From: Aminobacter sp039907765
GTDB taxonomy: Bacteria > Pseudomonadota > Alphaproteobacteria > Rhizobiales > Rhizobiaceae
Assembly (NCBI RefSeq): GCF_039907765.1
Contig: NZ_JARDJI010000009.1
Span: forward strand, 119,132-183,131
Length of the DNA stretch: 64,000 bases
Direction: 5' to 3'
Of the stretch, positions 33,158 to 42,235 are shown piece by piece. How positions within the stretch are numbered: the first letter of the stretch is position 1; each line of letters starts with the position of its first letter. The notes below the pieces were generated by a model, which worked only from the letters and a program-made list of their open reading frames with translations, did not search any database and was not told the DNA's origin. Position numbers and translations under genes: made by a program.

Positions 33158-34810
33158 ATGACATTTTTCAGGCGCAACGGGTCGCCGATCCCAGCATCCG
33201 TAGAACGGCTGGGGGAGGCTGCCCGCAAGGGACGATACGATCGCCGCGAGTTCCTGGCGATCGCGACTGCGATCGGTGCGTCGACGGCGGTGGCCTATGC
33301 CATGCTCGGCCTTCCGGCGCCGGCCAGAGCCGAGGAGACGCTCACGCCGAAGAAGGGCGGAACGCTGAAGGTCGCGATGTTCGTCAAGCCGCTCAAGGAT
33401 CCGCGCCTGTTCGACTGGTCTGAAATGTCGAACGTCGCCCGGCAGGTCGTCGAGCCGTTGGTGCGCTACACGCGGCAGGCGACCTTCGAGCCGGTGCTGC
33501 TGGAAAGTTGGGAAACCAACGACGACGCCACCGAATATGTCCTGCACGTCCGCAAGGGCGTGACGTGGAACAACGGCGACGCCTTCGGCGCGGACGACGT
33601 CATCTTCAACATCCAGCGTTGGTGCGACAGCAAGGTCGAGGGCAATTCCATGACCACGCCCATGGCGTCCCTGATCGATTCGTCCACAGACAAGGCAAGA
33701 GAGGGGGCCATAGAGAAGGTCGACGATCACACGGTGAAACTGGTGCTCGGCTCGCCCGACATCTCCATCATACCGGGCCTGGCGGAGTATCCCGCGCTTC
33801 TGGTGCACCGGACTTTCGACGAAACGGGCGCGGATCTGGTCAGGAACCCGATCGGTACCGGCGCATTCGAACTGGTGGCCTGCGATGTCGGGCAGCGCGC
33901 GGTGCTTAAGCGGCGAACGAACGGCGCCTGGTGGGGCGGCGAAGCGCTGCTCGACGGGGTGGAGTTCATTGACTACGGCACCGACCCATCGGCGATGGTG
34001 AGCGCATTCGAGTCGGGCGAGGTGCAGGCCAATTACGAGACGTCCGGCGACTTTGTCGCGGTCCTCGACGACATGGGCCTGGTGAGGTCCGAGGCGATAA
34101 CCGCCGGGACCATCGTGGCGCGGACCAATCTTACCGCCAAGCCATATGACGACCAGCGCGTGCGCAACGCGCTGCAGCTGGCTGTCGACAATGCCGCCGT
34201 GCTGGCTCTGGGCTATGGCGGCCGCGGCGTGCCGGCCGAGAACCATCACGTCTGTCCCATCCATCCCGAATACGCCAAGCTGCCTCCGGTCGGCCGCGAC
34301 ATCGAGAAGGCAAAGGCGCTGATGGCGGAGGCTGGCCAGCTCGACTTCGAGCACGAGATCATCAGTGTCGACGAGGAGTGGGAAAAGAATACCGGCGACG
34401 CCATTGCGGCCCAGCTCCGCGAGGCGGGCTTCAAGGTGAAGCGGACGGTGCTGCCGGGTTCGACCTTCTGGAACGACTGGACGAAATATCCGTACTCGCT
34501 CACCAACTGGGCGATGCGGCCCCTGGGGGTTCAGGCCTTGAACCTCGCCTACAGGTCGGGCGGCGCCTGGAACGAGACGGCGTTCGCCGACGAGACCTTC
34601 GACGCCAAGCTTACGGAGGCGCTGGCGATACCCGATGCCGACAAGCGCCGGGCGGTGATGGCCGACATCGAAACCATCCTGCAATCCTCCGGCATCATGA
34701 TCCAGCCGTTCTGGCGCAGCCTTTTCAACCACACCGCGCCGCAGGTCAAAGGCATGGAGATGCACCCGACCTTCGCTATGTTCCTGGAGAAGGTCTGGCT
34801 CGACGCGTAG
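33158..34810 (+). CDS. Orphan peptide-type ABC binding protein with Tat signal (SBP_bac_5)
   Basis: A 550-residue protein. A long lead of about 25 residues precedes a twin-arginine signal (DRREFLAIATAIGAS, about 28-42), then an SBP_bac_5 domain (GGTLKVAMFVKPLKDPRLFD). AAGGAG stands before the ATG. No permease or ATPase gene follows, so it must use another transporter or act as a chemoreceptor partner. Its neighbours, the dioxygenase and the divergent LysR, suggest a small regulated unit. Confidence 0.83.
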   Translation: MTFFRRNGSPIPASVERLGEAARKGRYDRREFLAIATAIGASTAVAYAMLGLPAPARAEETLTPKKGGTLKVAMFVKPLKDPRLFDWSEMSNVARQVVEPLVRYTRQATFEPVLLESWETNDDATEYVLHVRKGVTWNNGDAFGADDVIFNIQRWCDSKVEGNSMTTPMASLIDSSTDKAREGAIEKVDDHTVKLVLGSPDISIIPGLAEYPALLVHRTFDETGADLVRNPIGTGAFELVACDVGQRAVLKRRTNGAWWGGEALLDGVEFIDYGTDPSAMVSAFESGEVQANYETSGDFVAVLDDMGLVRSEAITAGTIVARTNLTAKPYDDQRVRNALQLAVDNAAVLALGYGGRGVPAENHHVCPIHPEYAKLPPVGRDIEKAKALMAEAGQLDFEHEIISVDEEWEKNTGDAIAAQLREAGFKVKRTVLPGSTFWNDWTKYPYSLTNWAMRPLGVQALNLAYRSGGAWNETAFADETFDAKLTEALAIPDADKRRAVMADIETILQSSGIMIQPFWRSLFNHTAPQVKGMEMHPTFAMFLEKVWLDA

Positions 34811-34824
34811 CCTTCGGCCCGGCG

Positions 34825-34847
34825 ACCGGTCGGCGTTCCAGACCGGT
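34825..34847 (+). terminator. Hairpin after the orphan binding-protein gene
   Basis: ACCGGTC (34825-34831) pairs with GACCGGT (34841-34847) across nine bases, 14 nt past the stop. No T run. It may end or stabilise the binding-protein message; it is weaker than the other hairpins. Confidence 0.4.
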
Positions 34848-34924
34848 GGAAGGCCGGTGGGGTGACGCCGGTCCGGCTGTCGAGAGGACGATGGCGCCGA
34901 GCACCGAGACGGTGCTGCCCCGAC

Positions 34925-34982
34925 AATCTTGAGAAACATCCAAGATTAGGGCACAATTTGCGCACGCATCGGAAGTGCGCAA
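34925..34982 (+). promoter_or_regulatory. Two inverted repeats upstream of the complex I operon
   Basis: AATCTTG/CAAGATT (34925-34931 and 34941-34947) and TTGCGCAC/GTGCGCAA (34958-34965 and 34975-34982) both have 9-nt spacers. The first contains TTGAG-N4-ATCCA, which matches eight of ten conserved positions of the FNR/FixK box TTGAT-N4-ATCAA. They lie 59-116 bp before nuoJ in the only sizeable gap ahead of the operon. No clear -35/-10 pair was found. The rest of the 230-bp gap holds no gene. Confidence 0.4.
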
Positions 34983-35040
34983 CTGTCTCATATGCGGCCG
35001 GCTGAAACCGAGTGACGGCTCGCGTGGAGGGGCGGCGTCG

Positions 35041-35541
35041 ATGGTTCAGGGGCTGTATCTTCTGTTCGGCGCAGCGTCCGTGGTCACGGCCCTGACCCTG
35101 GTCCTGGCGCGGAATCCGGTCCACAGCGCCTTGGCGCTGATGGCCTGTTTCCTGCAGGTCTCCGCCATCTTTGTCCTGCTCGAGGCGCCGCTTCTCGCCG
35201 TCATCCAGATATTCGTCTATGTCGGCGCGATCATGGTCCTCTTTATCTTCGTGATCATGATGGTCGACGTGCGCGAGGCGGTGCTGCAGCGCTTCCTGCC
35301 GGGCAGCAATCTTCCGGCGCTGGTGCTGCTCGTCCTTCTGGGCACCGAGATGCTCGTGCTGGTGCTCTGGAGCGGCGCGTTTTCGGTCACGCCGCCACCC
35401 GCCGGAGGCGAGGGCATCGCGCTCAGGCAACTCGGCACGACCCTTTTTGCCGAGTATCTGCTGCCGTTCGAGGTCGCCTCCGTCATCCTGCTCGCCGCCC
35501 TGGTGGGCGCCATCGTACTGGCGCAGAAGGAGCCGCGCTGA
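35041..35541 (+). CDS. nuoJ: NADH-quinone oxidoreductase subunit J
   Basis: A 166-residue membrane protein with five hydrophobic segments. VIQIFVYVGAIMVLFIFVIMM (about 56-76; written here as its family block) is the NuoJ signature, including the TM3 region with its pi-bulge. It belongs to the membrane arm of complex I next to NuoK and NuoA. The start is the ATG after GGAGGGG; a longer reading adds a non-membrane lead. It is unusually the first gene of the locus. Its stop shares a base with nuoK. Confidence 0.9.
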   Translation: MVQGLYLLFGAASVVTALTLVLARNPVHSALALMACFLQVSAIFVLLEAPLLAVIQIFVYVGAIMVLFIFVIMMVDVREAVLQRFLPGSNLPALVLLVLLGTEMLVLVLWSGAFSVTPPPAGGEGIALRQLGTTLFAEYLLPFEVASVILLAALVGAIVLAQKEPR

Positions 35542-35843
35542 TGGTGCCGCTCTGGTGGAACATCGTTCTCGGCGTGGCCCTGTTCGTCATCGGGGCAGGG
35601 GGCGTGCTGTTGAGACGTAACATCCTCGTCGTGCTGATGTCGCTCGAGCTTCTGCTCAACTCGGTCAACATCAATTTCATCGCCTTCGGGCACTATTACG
35701 CCGACAGCCGCGGACAGATCTTCGCGATCTTTGTCATCGCGATCACCGCAGCCGAAGTCGCCGTGGCCCTTGGCATTTTGGTCGCCCTCGTGAGGAACAC
35801 GTCCACGCTGAGGGCCGACGATGTGACGTTGCTGAAAGGGTAG
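35541..35843 (+). CDS. nuoK: NADH-quinone oxidoreductase subunit K
   Basis: A 100-residue, three-helix protein of exact NuoK length. The two membrane glutamates needed for proton transfer are in LMSLELLLNSVN and ITAAEVAVALG. It sits between NuoJ and the antiporter-like subunits in complex I. It shows MrpC-like similarity as all NuoK proteins do, but the NuoJ neighbour decides the call. Confidence 0.92.
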   Translation: MVPLWWNIVLGVALFVIGAGGVLLRRNILVVLMSLELLLNSVNINFIAFGHYYADSRGQIFAIFVIAITAAEVAVALGILVALVRNTSTLRADDVTLLKG

Positions 35844-35847
35844 CGGC

Positions 35848-37311
35848 TTGGACCCGGTGACATCGATCCGGCCATTGCTTGCCGTCGCTGTCGCGGGCCT
35901 CGCCGCCCTTGCCGTACTTCTCCTGAAGAATCGCGAGAGCCTCCGCGACACCGTCTCGCCCTTGGCGGCCGTGGTCATGTTTGCGATCGTCGCCTCCATG
36001 GCCCCCGCGGTTCTGGCAGGCCAAACGGTCGAGCTGAAGCTGTTCGAGATCCTGCCGGGGGTCGATTTCGCCTTCCGGGTCGATGCGCTCGGCATGGTGT
36101 TCGCCACCGTTTCGTCGCTGCTGTGGATCGCGGCGTCGATCTATTCGATCGGCTACATGCGGGCCCTGAACGAGCACGCCCAGACCCGGTTCTACGCCTG
36201 CTTCGCCACCAGCCTTGCGGCGGCCGTCGGCGGCGCCTTCGCCGCCAATCTGTTCACGCTGGTGATCTTCTACGAAGCGCTCAGCCTCGTGACCTATCCG
36301 CTCGTCTACCATCACGAGGACGAGGAGGCCTGGACGGGCAGCCGCAAGTATCTCGTCTACCTGATGGGGGCGTCGAAGAGCGTGCTTCTCGCCGCCCTGG
36401 CGCTGACCTACCAGATTGCCGGATCGCTCGACTTCGTGGACGGAGGCCTGCTCGCGCGTGCCGACGCATCTGCGCCGCTGCTGACGGCCGTCTACTTCTG
36501 CTATCTCTTCGGCTTTGCCAAGTCGGCCGTCATGCCGATGCACGCCTGGCTGCCTGCCGCCATGGTGGCGCCGACGCCCGTGAGTGCGCTGTTGCATGCG
36601 GTGGCCGTGGTCAAGATGGGCGTGTTCTGTATGCTCAGGGTGATCTTCGATGTCTTCGGCACCGGGCTGGTGGCGGCCCTGGGGCTCGGCGTGGCCACCG
36701 CCTACCTTGTCTCGTTCACCATCCTGACGGCATCGATCTACGCGCTGACCCGAGACGACCTCAAGGCGCGGCTCGCCTATTCGACGGTCAGCCAGCTCTC
36801 CTACATCGTGCTCGGCGCGGTTCTCTTGTCGCCGGTCGCGATGGTCGGCGGGATCATCCACATCGCCGTGCATGCCTTCTCCAAGATCACGCTCTTCTTC
36901 TGCGCCGGCTCGATCTACTGCGCCTCCGGCAAGCGCAACATCAGCGACATGGCCGGCATCGGCCGCAGGCTGCCCTGGACGATGGGCGCGTTCTTCGCCG
37001 GCTCGCTCAGCATGATCGGAATACCACCCACCGGGGGCTTCGTCAGCAAGTGGTACCTGGCGCTGGGCTCGGTGGAAGCGGGCGAGATCGCCTTCCTGGT
37101 GGTGCTGCTTGCGAGTTCGGTGCTGAACGCCGCCTATTTCCTGCCGGTCAGCTACGTCGCCTTCTTCGGGACCGAGAACCCTGACAGCGCCGCGCCGGTC
37201 CGCGAAATTCCGATGATCGCCATCCCGCTGGTGGCGACCGCCGTCCTGTCGGTGGCCGTGGGCCTGTTCCCCGGCTACTTCATCGCTCTCGCCGAAAGGG
37301 TGGTCGGATGA
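35848..37311 (+). CDS. MrpD/NuoL-like antiporter-type subunit, short form
   Basis: A 487-residue protein with about 14 membrane segments. The proton-channel residues are all there: Glu143 (FYEALSL), Lys225 (GFAKSAVMPMHAWLP), Lys256, Lys346 (HAFSKITLFF) and Lys401 (GGFVSKWYL). It lacks the long C-terminal lateral helix of NuoL and looks more like MrpD. It appears to start at TTG (35848) with AAGGG seven bases upstream; a GTG at 35857 is an alternative. Its place directly after nuoK is where nuoL stands in canonical operons. It may be a fourth pump in complex I. Confidence 0.82.
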   Translation: MDPVTSIRPLLAVAVAGLAALAVLLLKNRESLRDTVSPLAAVVMFAIVASMAPAVLAGQTVELKLFEILPGVDFAFRVDALGMVFATVSSLLWIAASIYSIGYMRALNEHAQTRFYACFATSLAAAVGGAFAANLFTLVIFYEALSLVTYPLVYHHEDEEAWTGSRKYLVYLMGASKSVLLAALALTYQIAGSLDFVDGGLLARADASAPLLTAVYFCYLFGFAKSAVMPMHAWLPAAMVAPTPVSALLHAVAVVKMGVFCMLRVIFDVFGTGLVAALGLGVATAYLVSFTILTASIYALTRDDLKARLAYSTVSQLSYIVLGAVLLSPVAMVGGIIHIAVHAFSKITLFFCAGSIYCASGKRNISDMAGIGRRLPWTMGAFFAGSLSMIGIPPTGGFVSKWYLALGSVEAGEIAFLVVLLASSVLNAAYFLPVSYVAFFGTENPDSAAPVREIPMIAIPLVATAVLSVAVGLFPGYFIALAERVVG

Positions 37312-37562
37312 TCAAGCGCGTCGTCGACTTCTTTGGCAACGAGGCATTTGCCGTCCGTCGCCGCCGGCTGTTCTACCTGGCCCTTGCAGCGATCGTCATC
37401 GCCGACTTCCTGGTTTTTCGCGAACACGCCGAATACCTCTGGGACCGCTTGCCGGGCTGGTCGGCCGCCTACGGCTTCGGCTCCTGCGTGCTGCTGATCT
37501 TCGTCTCGAAATTCCTCGGCCATCGTTGCGGTCTGATGCGGCGCGAGGATTATTATGACTGA
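37308..37562 (+). CDS. Small two-helix membrane protein inside the complex I operon
   Basis: An 84-residue protein with two predicted membrane segments (about 20-38 and 52-68) separated by a short charged stretch, and basic and aromatic flanks. I do not recognise the family. Overlaps with the genes on both sides (4 bp and 8 bp) show that it is translated as part of the operon, and its place between two antiporter-like subunits suggests a structural link or assembly role. It is not similar by eye to NuoK or MrpC/F/G. Confidence 0.75.
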   Translation: MIKRVVDFFGNEAFAVRRRRLFYLALAAIVIADFLVFREHAEYLWDRLPGWSAAYGFGSCVLLIFVSKFLGHRCGLMRREDYYD

Positions 37563-39315
37563 CTTCGTCCATCCCTCAGCGCTGTTCATCCTTGGCGCCC
37601 TGGCGATCCCGTTCCTGTCGGGGACCATCCGCAAGGCATATCTGGTGGCGATCCCGGCGCTGGCGATCGTCGCAGTGCTAACCATGCAGCCGGGCAACTA
37701 TGGCGCGGCGCAGTTCATCGGCCAGGACATCCTGGTAGCCAGGGTCGACAGGCTGAGCATCGTCTTCGCCACCGTCTTCACGATCATGGCGCTGATCGGC
37801 ACGGTCTATGCGCTTCATGTCACGCGTCCAGGCCAGCATGTGGCGGCGTTCGTCTATGTCGGCAGCGCGCTTGGCGTCGTCTTCGCCGGTGACTACCTGA
37901 CCCTCTACGTGTTCTGGGAGGCGATGGCGGTCGCTTCCGCCTATCTGGTCTTCGCCCAGGGCGGCGGGCCTGCGATCCGCGCCGGTTTTCGCTATCTGAT
38001 GGTCCACATCACCGGCGGTGTCGTGCTGCTCGGCGGCATCGTTCTGCAAGGGATTGGCACCGGATCGCTGCTGTTCGGTCCGATCGAAGGGCAGATGGGC
38101 GCTGCCGCACTCTTGATCCTCGCCAGTTTCATGCTCAACGCGGCGGTGCCGCCGCTCAATGCCTGGCTGACCGACGCCTATCCGGAAGCAACGGTGACCG
38201 GGGCGGTGTTCATGAGCGCCTTCACGACGAAGACCGCGGTCTATGTGCTGGCGCGCGCATTTCCGGGGACCGAGCTGCTGGTCTGGTTCGGTACCGCGAT
38301 GGCGATCTACGGCGTCATCTACGCCGTGCTCGAGAACGACTGCCGGCGGCTGCTCGCCTATCACATCGTCAGCCAGGTGGGCTACATGGTGGCGGGTATC
38401 GGGATCGGCACCGAAATGGCGGTCAACGGCGCCGCCAGCCACGCCTTCGCGCACATCCTCTACAAAGCGCTCCTGTTCATGGGCGCGGGGGCGGTGATCT
38501 ACGTCACCGGGCGGCGCAAGCTCACCGAACTCGGCGGGCTCTACAAGTCGATGCCGATCACGGTTGCGCTCTACATGATCGGCGCCTTCGCGATCTCGGC
38601 ATTCCCGTTCTTTTCGGGCTTCGTCACCAAGTCCATGGTGGTGGCGGCCGCCGGGCAGGACCAGCGTGCGCTGGTCGTGCTGGCGCTGACGATGGCGTCG
38701 TCGGGGACGTTCCTGCACACCGGGCTCAAGCTTCCCTTTTACATGTTCTTCGGCACCGACCGCGGGCTGGAGGCGCACGAGCCGCCCCGCAACATGCTGA
38801 TTGCAATGGCGATGGCGGCGGCGCTGTGCATCGCGATAGGCGTGTACCCCGGGCCGCTCTACGCGCTGCTGCCCTATCCGGTCGATTTCGAGCCCTACAC
38901 CGGCGTCCACGTCACCGAGAGCCTGGGCCTGCTGTTGTTCACCGCCCTGGGCTTCGTCCTGTTCCTCAGGGCGCTCGACCCAGAGGCCACGATCAGCATC
39001 GACACCGACTGGTTCTACCGGATGGGCGCGCGGTCTTTCATGTGGTTTGCCGAAAAGCCGCTGGCGCGCTGCGAGAAGGCGGTGAGCAACGTCTCCGAGA
39101 CCGTTGTTCTGCCGTTGATGCATGGGATGGCGCGTGTCGGGCTGCGCGTCGACCTCAACGGCGTCGACGGCATCGTGAACGGCATCGCCCGCTCGATCCT
39201 GCGCGGCGGAGGCACGCTGCGGCGGCTCCAGACGGGTGTCGTCAACCACTACGCCCTGGCCATGATCGCCGGACTGATCGGCGCCACCGCCGTTTTCGCC
39301 GTCGTGTGGCAATAG
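37555..39315 (+). CDS. Antiporter-like subunit with C-terminal lateral helix (NuoL/MrpD-like)
   Basis: A 586-residue protein. The core has about 14 helices with Glu122 (VFWEAMAV), Lys226, Lys304 (HILYKALLF) and Lys359 (GFVTKSM). The TM7 lysine of the usual KSAQxPLHxWLP block is replaced: the sequence reads MLNAAVPPLNAWL with Asn195 at the lysine position. Residues 479-586 form a NuoL-type end: DWFYRMGARSF, a long amphipathic stretch (about 487-563) and a final membrane helix (565-585). By position and tail it probably serves as the distal NuoL-like subunit. The next gene starts 8 bp on. Confidence 0.8.
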   Translation: MTDFVHPSALFILGALAIPFLSGTIRKAYLVAIPALAIVAVLTMQPGNYGAAQFIGQDILVARVDRLSIVFATVFTIMALIGTVYALHVTRPGQHVAAFVYVGSALGVVFAGDYLTLYVFWEAMAVASAYLVFAQGGGPAIRAGFRYLMVHITGGVVLLGGIVLQGIGTGSLLFGPIEGQMGAAALLILASFMLNAAVPPLNAWLTDAYPEATVTGAVFMSAFTTKTAVYVLARAFPGTELLVWFGTAMAIYGVIYAVLENDCRRLLAYHIVSQVGYMVAGIGIGTEMAVNGAASHAFAHILYKALLFMGAGAVIYVTGRRKLTELGGLYKSMPITVALYMIGAFAISAFPFFSGFVTKSMVVAAAGQDQRALVVLALTMASSGTFLHTGLKLPFYMFFGTDRGLEAHEPPRNMLIAMAMAAALCIAIGVYPGPLYALLPYPVDFEPYTGVHVTESLGLLLFTALGFVLFLRALDPEATISIDTDWFYRMGARSFMWFAEKPLARCEKAVSNVSETVVLPLMHGMARVGLRVDLNGVDGIVNGIARSILRGGGTLRRLQTGVVNHYALAMIAGLIGATAVFAVVWQ

Positions 39316-39323
39316 GGGGACCG

Positions 39324-40799
39324 ATGGCGCTGCCGCTGCTCAGCCTCATCGTGTTCACGCCGGCGGTGGGGGCAGCGGTTCTGGTATTCATGCGAAGCGA
39401 GCAGTCAGTGCGCTGGACGGCGCTTGGCTTCACGGTGCTGGATTTCGCCTTGGCCGTGGCGATGCTGGCCGGCTTCGACGCGACCAGTCCCGAGATGCAA
39501 TTCACCGAGGCGCGCCCCTGGGTGCCCGCGCTCGGCATCACCTATGCGCTCGGCGTTGACGGGATCAGCGCGCTCTTCGTCTTCCTGACCGCGCTGCTGG
39601 GCTGGATCTGCGTGCTTGCCTCGTGGACCGCGGTCGACATCAAGGTCAAGGAGTTCATGATCAGCCTGCTGGTCATGCAGTCGCTGATGCTGGGGGTGTT
39701 CTGCGCGCTCGACCTGTTCCTGTTCTACGTCTTCTGGGAGGCCATGCTGATCCCGATGTACGTCATCATCGGCGTCTGGGGCGGTGAGGGCAGGGTCTAC
39801 GCGGCCTTCAAGTTCTTTCTCTACACGCTGGCCGGCAGCCTGCTGTTCCTGGTCGGCGTCATCGTGCTCTATTTCCAGGGCGGCCAGACCTTCGACATCG
39901 TCGCGCTGAGCTCCCGGGACATACCGTTCTCGGTCCAGTCCTGGCTGTTCCTCGCGTTCCTGGTCGCCTTCGCCGTCAAGGTGCCGATGGTTCCGGTCCA
40001 TACCTGGCTGCCCGACGCCCATGTGCAGGCGCCCACGGCGGGCAGCATCATCCTGGCTGCGGTGCTGCTGAAGATGGGCGCCTACGGCTTCCTGCGGTTC
40101 TCGTTGCCGATGCTGCCGGAGGCCTCGGTGTATTACGCGACGCCGATGCTGATGCTGTCGGCGCTGGCGATCGTCTATGGCGGTCTGCTCGCCCTGGCGC
40201 AGGACGATTTGAAGAAGCTGGTCGCCTATTCCAGCATCAGCCACATGGGGTTCGTGACGCTGGGCATCTTCACGCTGAACCTGCGCGGGCTCGAGGGCGC
40301 GCTGCTGCAGATGTTCAATCACGGGGTGACGACTGGCGCGCTGTTCCTGTTCGTGGGCCTGATCTACGAGCGCACCCACACGCGCAGCATCGCCGCCTAT
40401 GGCGGGTTGATGAAGCTTGCACCGGTCTGCACGTCGTTGCTCGCGCTGTTCGTCCTGTCGTCGATGGCATTGCCGGGCACCAATTCGTTCGTCGGTGAGT
40501 TGCTGGTGCTGTCGGGCGGGTTTGCGGCCAATGCCGCCATCGCTGCCGCGGCAGTCCTCGGTGCGCTGCTGGGTGCGGCCTACCTGCTCGGGATGTACCG
40601 GAAGGTAGCACTGGGCCCGGTCCGGCTGGCCGCGGGATCGAAAGTCCGTGACGTCAACGCCCGTGAGCTGGTGGCGATCCTGCCGCTCGCGGTCCTGGTG
40701 TTCTGGGTCGGGTTCTATCCGAAACCCTTTCTCTCGATCATCGACGCATCGGTGAAGCATCTGCTCGTGCGGGTCCATGGCGGGGGGAGCGGCCCATGA
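39324..40799 (+). CDS. nuoM: NADH-quinone oxidoreductase subunit M
   Basis: A 491-residue antiporter-like membrane protein. NuoM-specific features are Glu139 (FYVFWEAMLIPMY), Lys219 (AFAVKVPMVPVHTWLPDAH) and the TM12 glutamate Glu392 (FVGELLVL), which is Lys in NuoL and NuoN. It pumps protons between NuoL and NuoN in complex I. AGGGGGA lies just before the ATG. It overlaps nuoN by 4 bp. Confidence 0.93.
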   Translation: MALPLLSLIVFTPAVGAAVLVFMRSEQSVRWTALGFTVLDFALAVAMLAGFDATSPEMQFTEARPWVPALGITYALGVDGISALFVFLTALLGWICVLASWTAVDIKVKEFMISLLVMQSLMLGVFCALDLFLFYVFWEAMLIPMYVIIGVWGGEGRVYAAFKFFLYTLAGSLLFLVGVIVLYFQGGQTFDIVALSSRDIPFSVQSWLFLAFLVAFAVKVPMVPVHTWLPDAHVQAPTAGSIILAAVLLKMGAYGFLRFSLPMLPEASVYYATPMLMLSALAIVYGGLLALAQDDLKKLVAYSSISHMGFVTLGIFTLNLRGLEGALLQMFNHGVTTGALFLFVGLIYERTHTRSIAAYGGLMKLAPVCTSLLALFVLSSMALPGTNSFVGELLVLSGGFAANAAIAAAAVLGALLGAAYLLGMYRKVALGPVRLAAGSKVRDVNARELVAILPLAVLVFWVGFYPKPFLSIIDASVKHLLVRVHGGGSGP

Positions 40800-42235
40800 C
40801 CGCCTCGCTGCTGTTCCAGTCGGTGCTAGCGAGCCTGCCCGAGATCGTGGTCGTCGTCGGGGCCTGTGCCCTGCTGATCCTGGGGCAGCTGCTGCCGAAG
40901 GGGCAGGGGCATTTCCTGGTCTGGGGGTCTGTCGCGATCGTGCTGACGGCTGGCCTGGCGACGCTTCTGCTCGCCGGCGACGTGCGGCCGGCCTATTCGG
41001 GCATGTTCATCGCCGACCGCTTCGCGGTCTTCTTCAAGGGCGTGTTCTACCTGGCCACCGTGCTTACGTTCCTCCTGTCGCGAAAATATGCCGAGATCGA
41101 GGGGATCGAGAGCAGCGAATATTACGTGCTCCTGCTGTTTGCGCTTTCCGGCATGATGATCATGGCCTCGGCGACGGACCTGCTGTCGATTTATGTGGGT
41201 CTCGAACTGATGGCGCTATGCACCTATGTGCTCACCGGCTTCCTGCGCAGCGAGCGGCGATCGAACGAGGCGGCGCTGAAATATGTGATTCTTGGCGGGG
41301 CAGCGACGGGGATGTTCCTCTACGGCGTCTCGCTGGTCTACGGGCTCACCGGAACGACCAGCCTCGACGGGGTGGCCATAGCCGTGGCTAACAACGCGGG
41401 CGATCCTGGATTGCTGCTGGCGGTGGTCTTCATCGTTGCCGGACTGGCCTTCAAGGTCGGCGCTGTGCCGTTTCACATGTGGGTGCCGGACGTCTACGAG
41501 GGCGCGCCGACGACGGTCACGGCCTTCATGTCGGTGGCTCCGAAGGCGGCCGGCTTCGCGGTGATCCTGCGCGTTTTCCTCAATCCGCTGGTCGCTGCCT
41601 CGAACGCGTGGATCGTCATTGCGGTCATCGCGGTGGTGACGATGGCGCTCGGCAGCTTCGTGGCGCTGGTCCAGGACAACTTCAAGCGCCTGCTCGCCTA
41701 TTCCAGCATCGCCCATGCGGGCTTCGCCATGTTCGGCGTCGTGGCCGGCGGGGCGGATGGCATCGCCAGCGTCATGCTCTACCTGCTGATCTATGCGTTC
41801 ATGAATCTGGGCATCTTCGCGACCATCATCCTGATGCGGAACGGCGATTTCTCGGGCGAGGCCATCGACGACTACGGGGGCCTTGCCAAGTCGCATCCGG
41901 GGCTCGCGCTCCTGATGCTGCTCTATCTCTTCTCGCTGGCCGGCATTCCCCCAACCGCGGGGTTCTTCGCCAAGTTCTACGTCCTCGTGGCGCTGGTGGA
42001 GCGGGGGTTCGTCGCGCTGGCGGTGGTGGCCGTGCTGCTGAGCGCGATTGCCGCCTATTTCTACATCCGCATCGTCATGGTGATCTACATGCGTGAGCCT
42101 GGGGAGCAAACCTATCCGGCACTGACGCCTTCGGTCCGCGCCACGCTCGCCCTCACCGCCGCCGGAACGGTCGGCATCGGACTGTTTCCGGCGTGGTTTC
42201 TGAAGCTTGCGCAAGACTCGGTGTTCGGCGGCTGA
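40796..42235 (+). CDS. nuoN: NADH-quinone oxidoreductase subunit N
   Basis: A 479-residue antiporter-like subunit. Channel residues are Glu137 (YVGLELMALCTYVL), Lys220 (LAFKVGAVPFHMWVPD) and a TM12 lysine in GFFAKFYV. YEGAPTTVTAFMSVAPKAA is a clear NuoN block. It joins the antiporter-like row to NuoK/J/A/H. A 149-bp gap to nuoA follows, which splits the locus into membrane (J-N) and mixed (A-G) halves. Confidence 0.93.
   Translation: MTASLLFQSVLASLPEIVVVVGACALLILGQLLPKGQGHFLVWGSVAIVLTAGLATLLLAGDVRPAYSGMFIADRFAVFFKGVFYLATVLTFLLSRKYAEIEGIESSEYYVLLLFALSGMMIMASATDLLSIYVGLELMALCTYVLTGFLRSERRSNEAALKYVILGGAATGMFLYGVSLVYGLTGTTSLDGVAIAVANNAGDPGLLLAVVFIVAGLAFKVGAVPFHMWVPDVYEGAPTTVTAFMSVAPKAAGFAVILRVFLNPLVAASNAWIVIAVIAVVTMALGSFVALVQDNFKRLLAYSSIAHAGFAMFGVVAGGADGIASVMLYLLIYAFMNLGIFATIILMRNGDFSGEAIDDYGGLAKSHPGLALLMLLYLFSLAGIPPTAGFFAKFYVLVALVERGFVALAVVAVLLSAIAAYFYIRIVMVIYMREPGEQTYPALTPSVRATLALTAAGTVGIGLFPAWFLKLAQDSVFGG

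Noticed and set aside
35848..39315. A stand-alone Mrp-type Na+/H+ antiporter embedded in the locus
   Set aside because: Only D-like proteins are present. There is no MrpA, B, E, F or G, and the genes are continuous with nuoJ, K, M and N.
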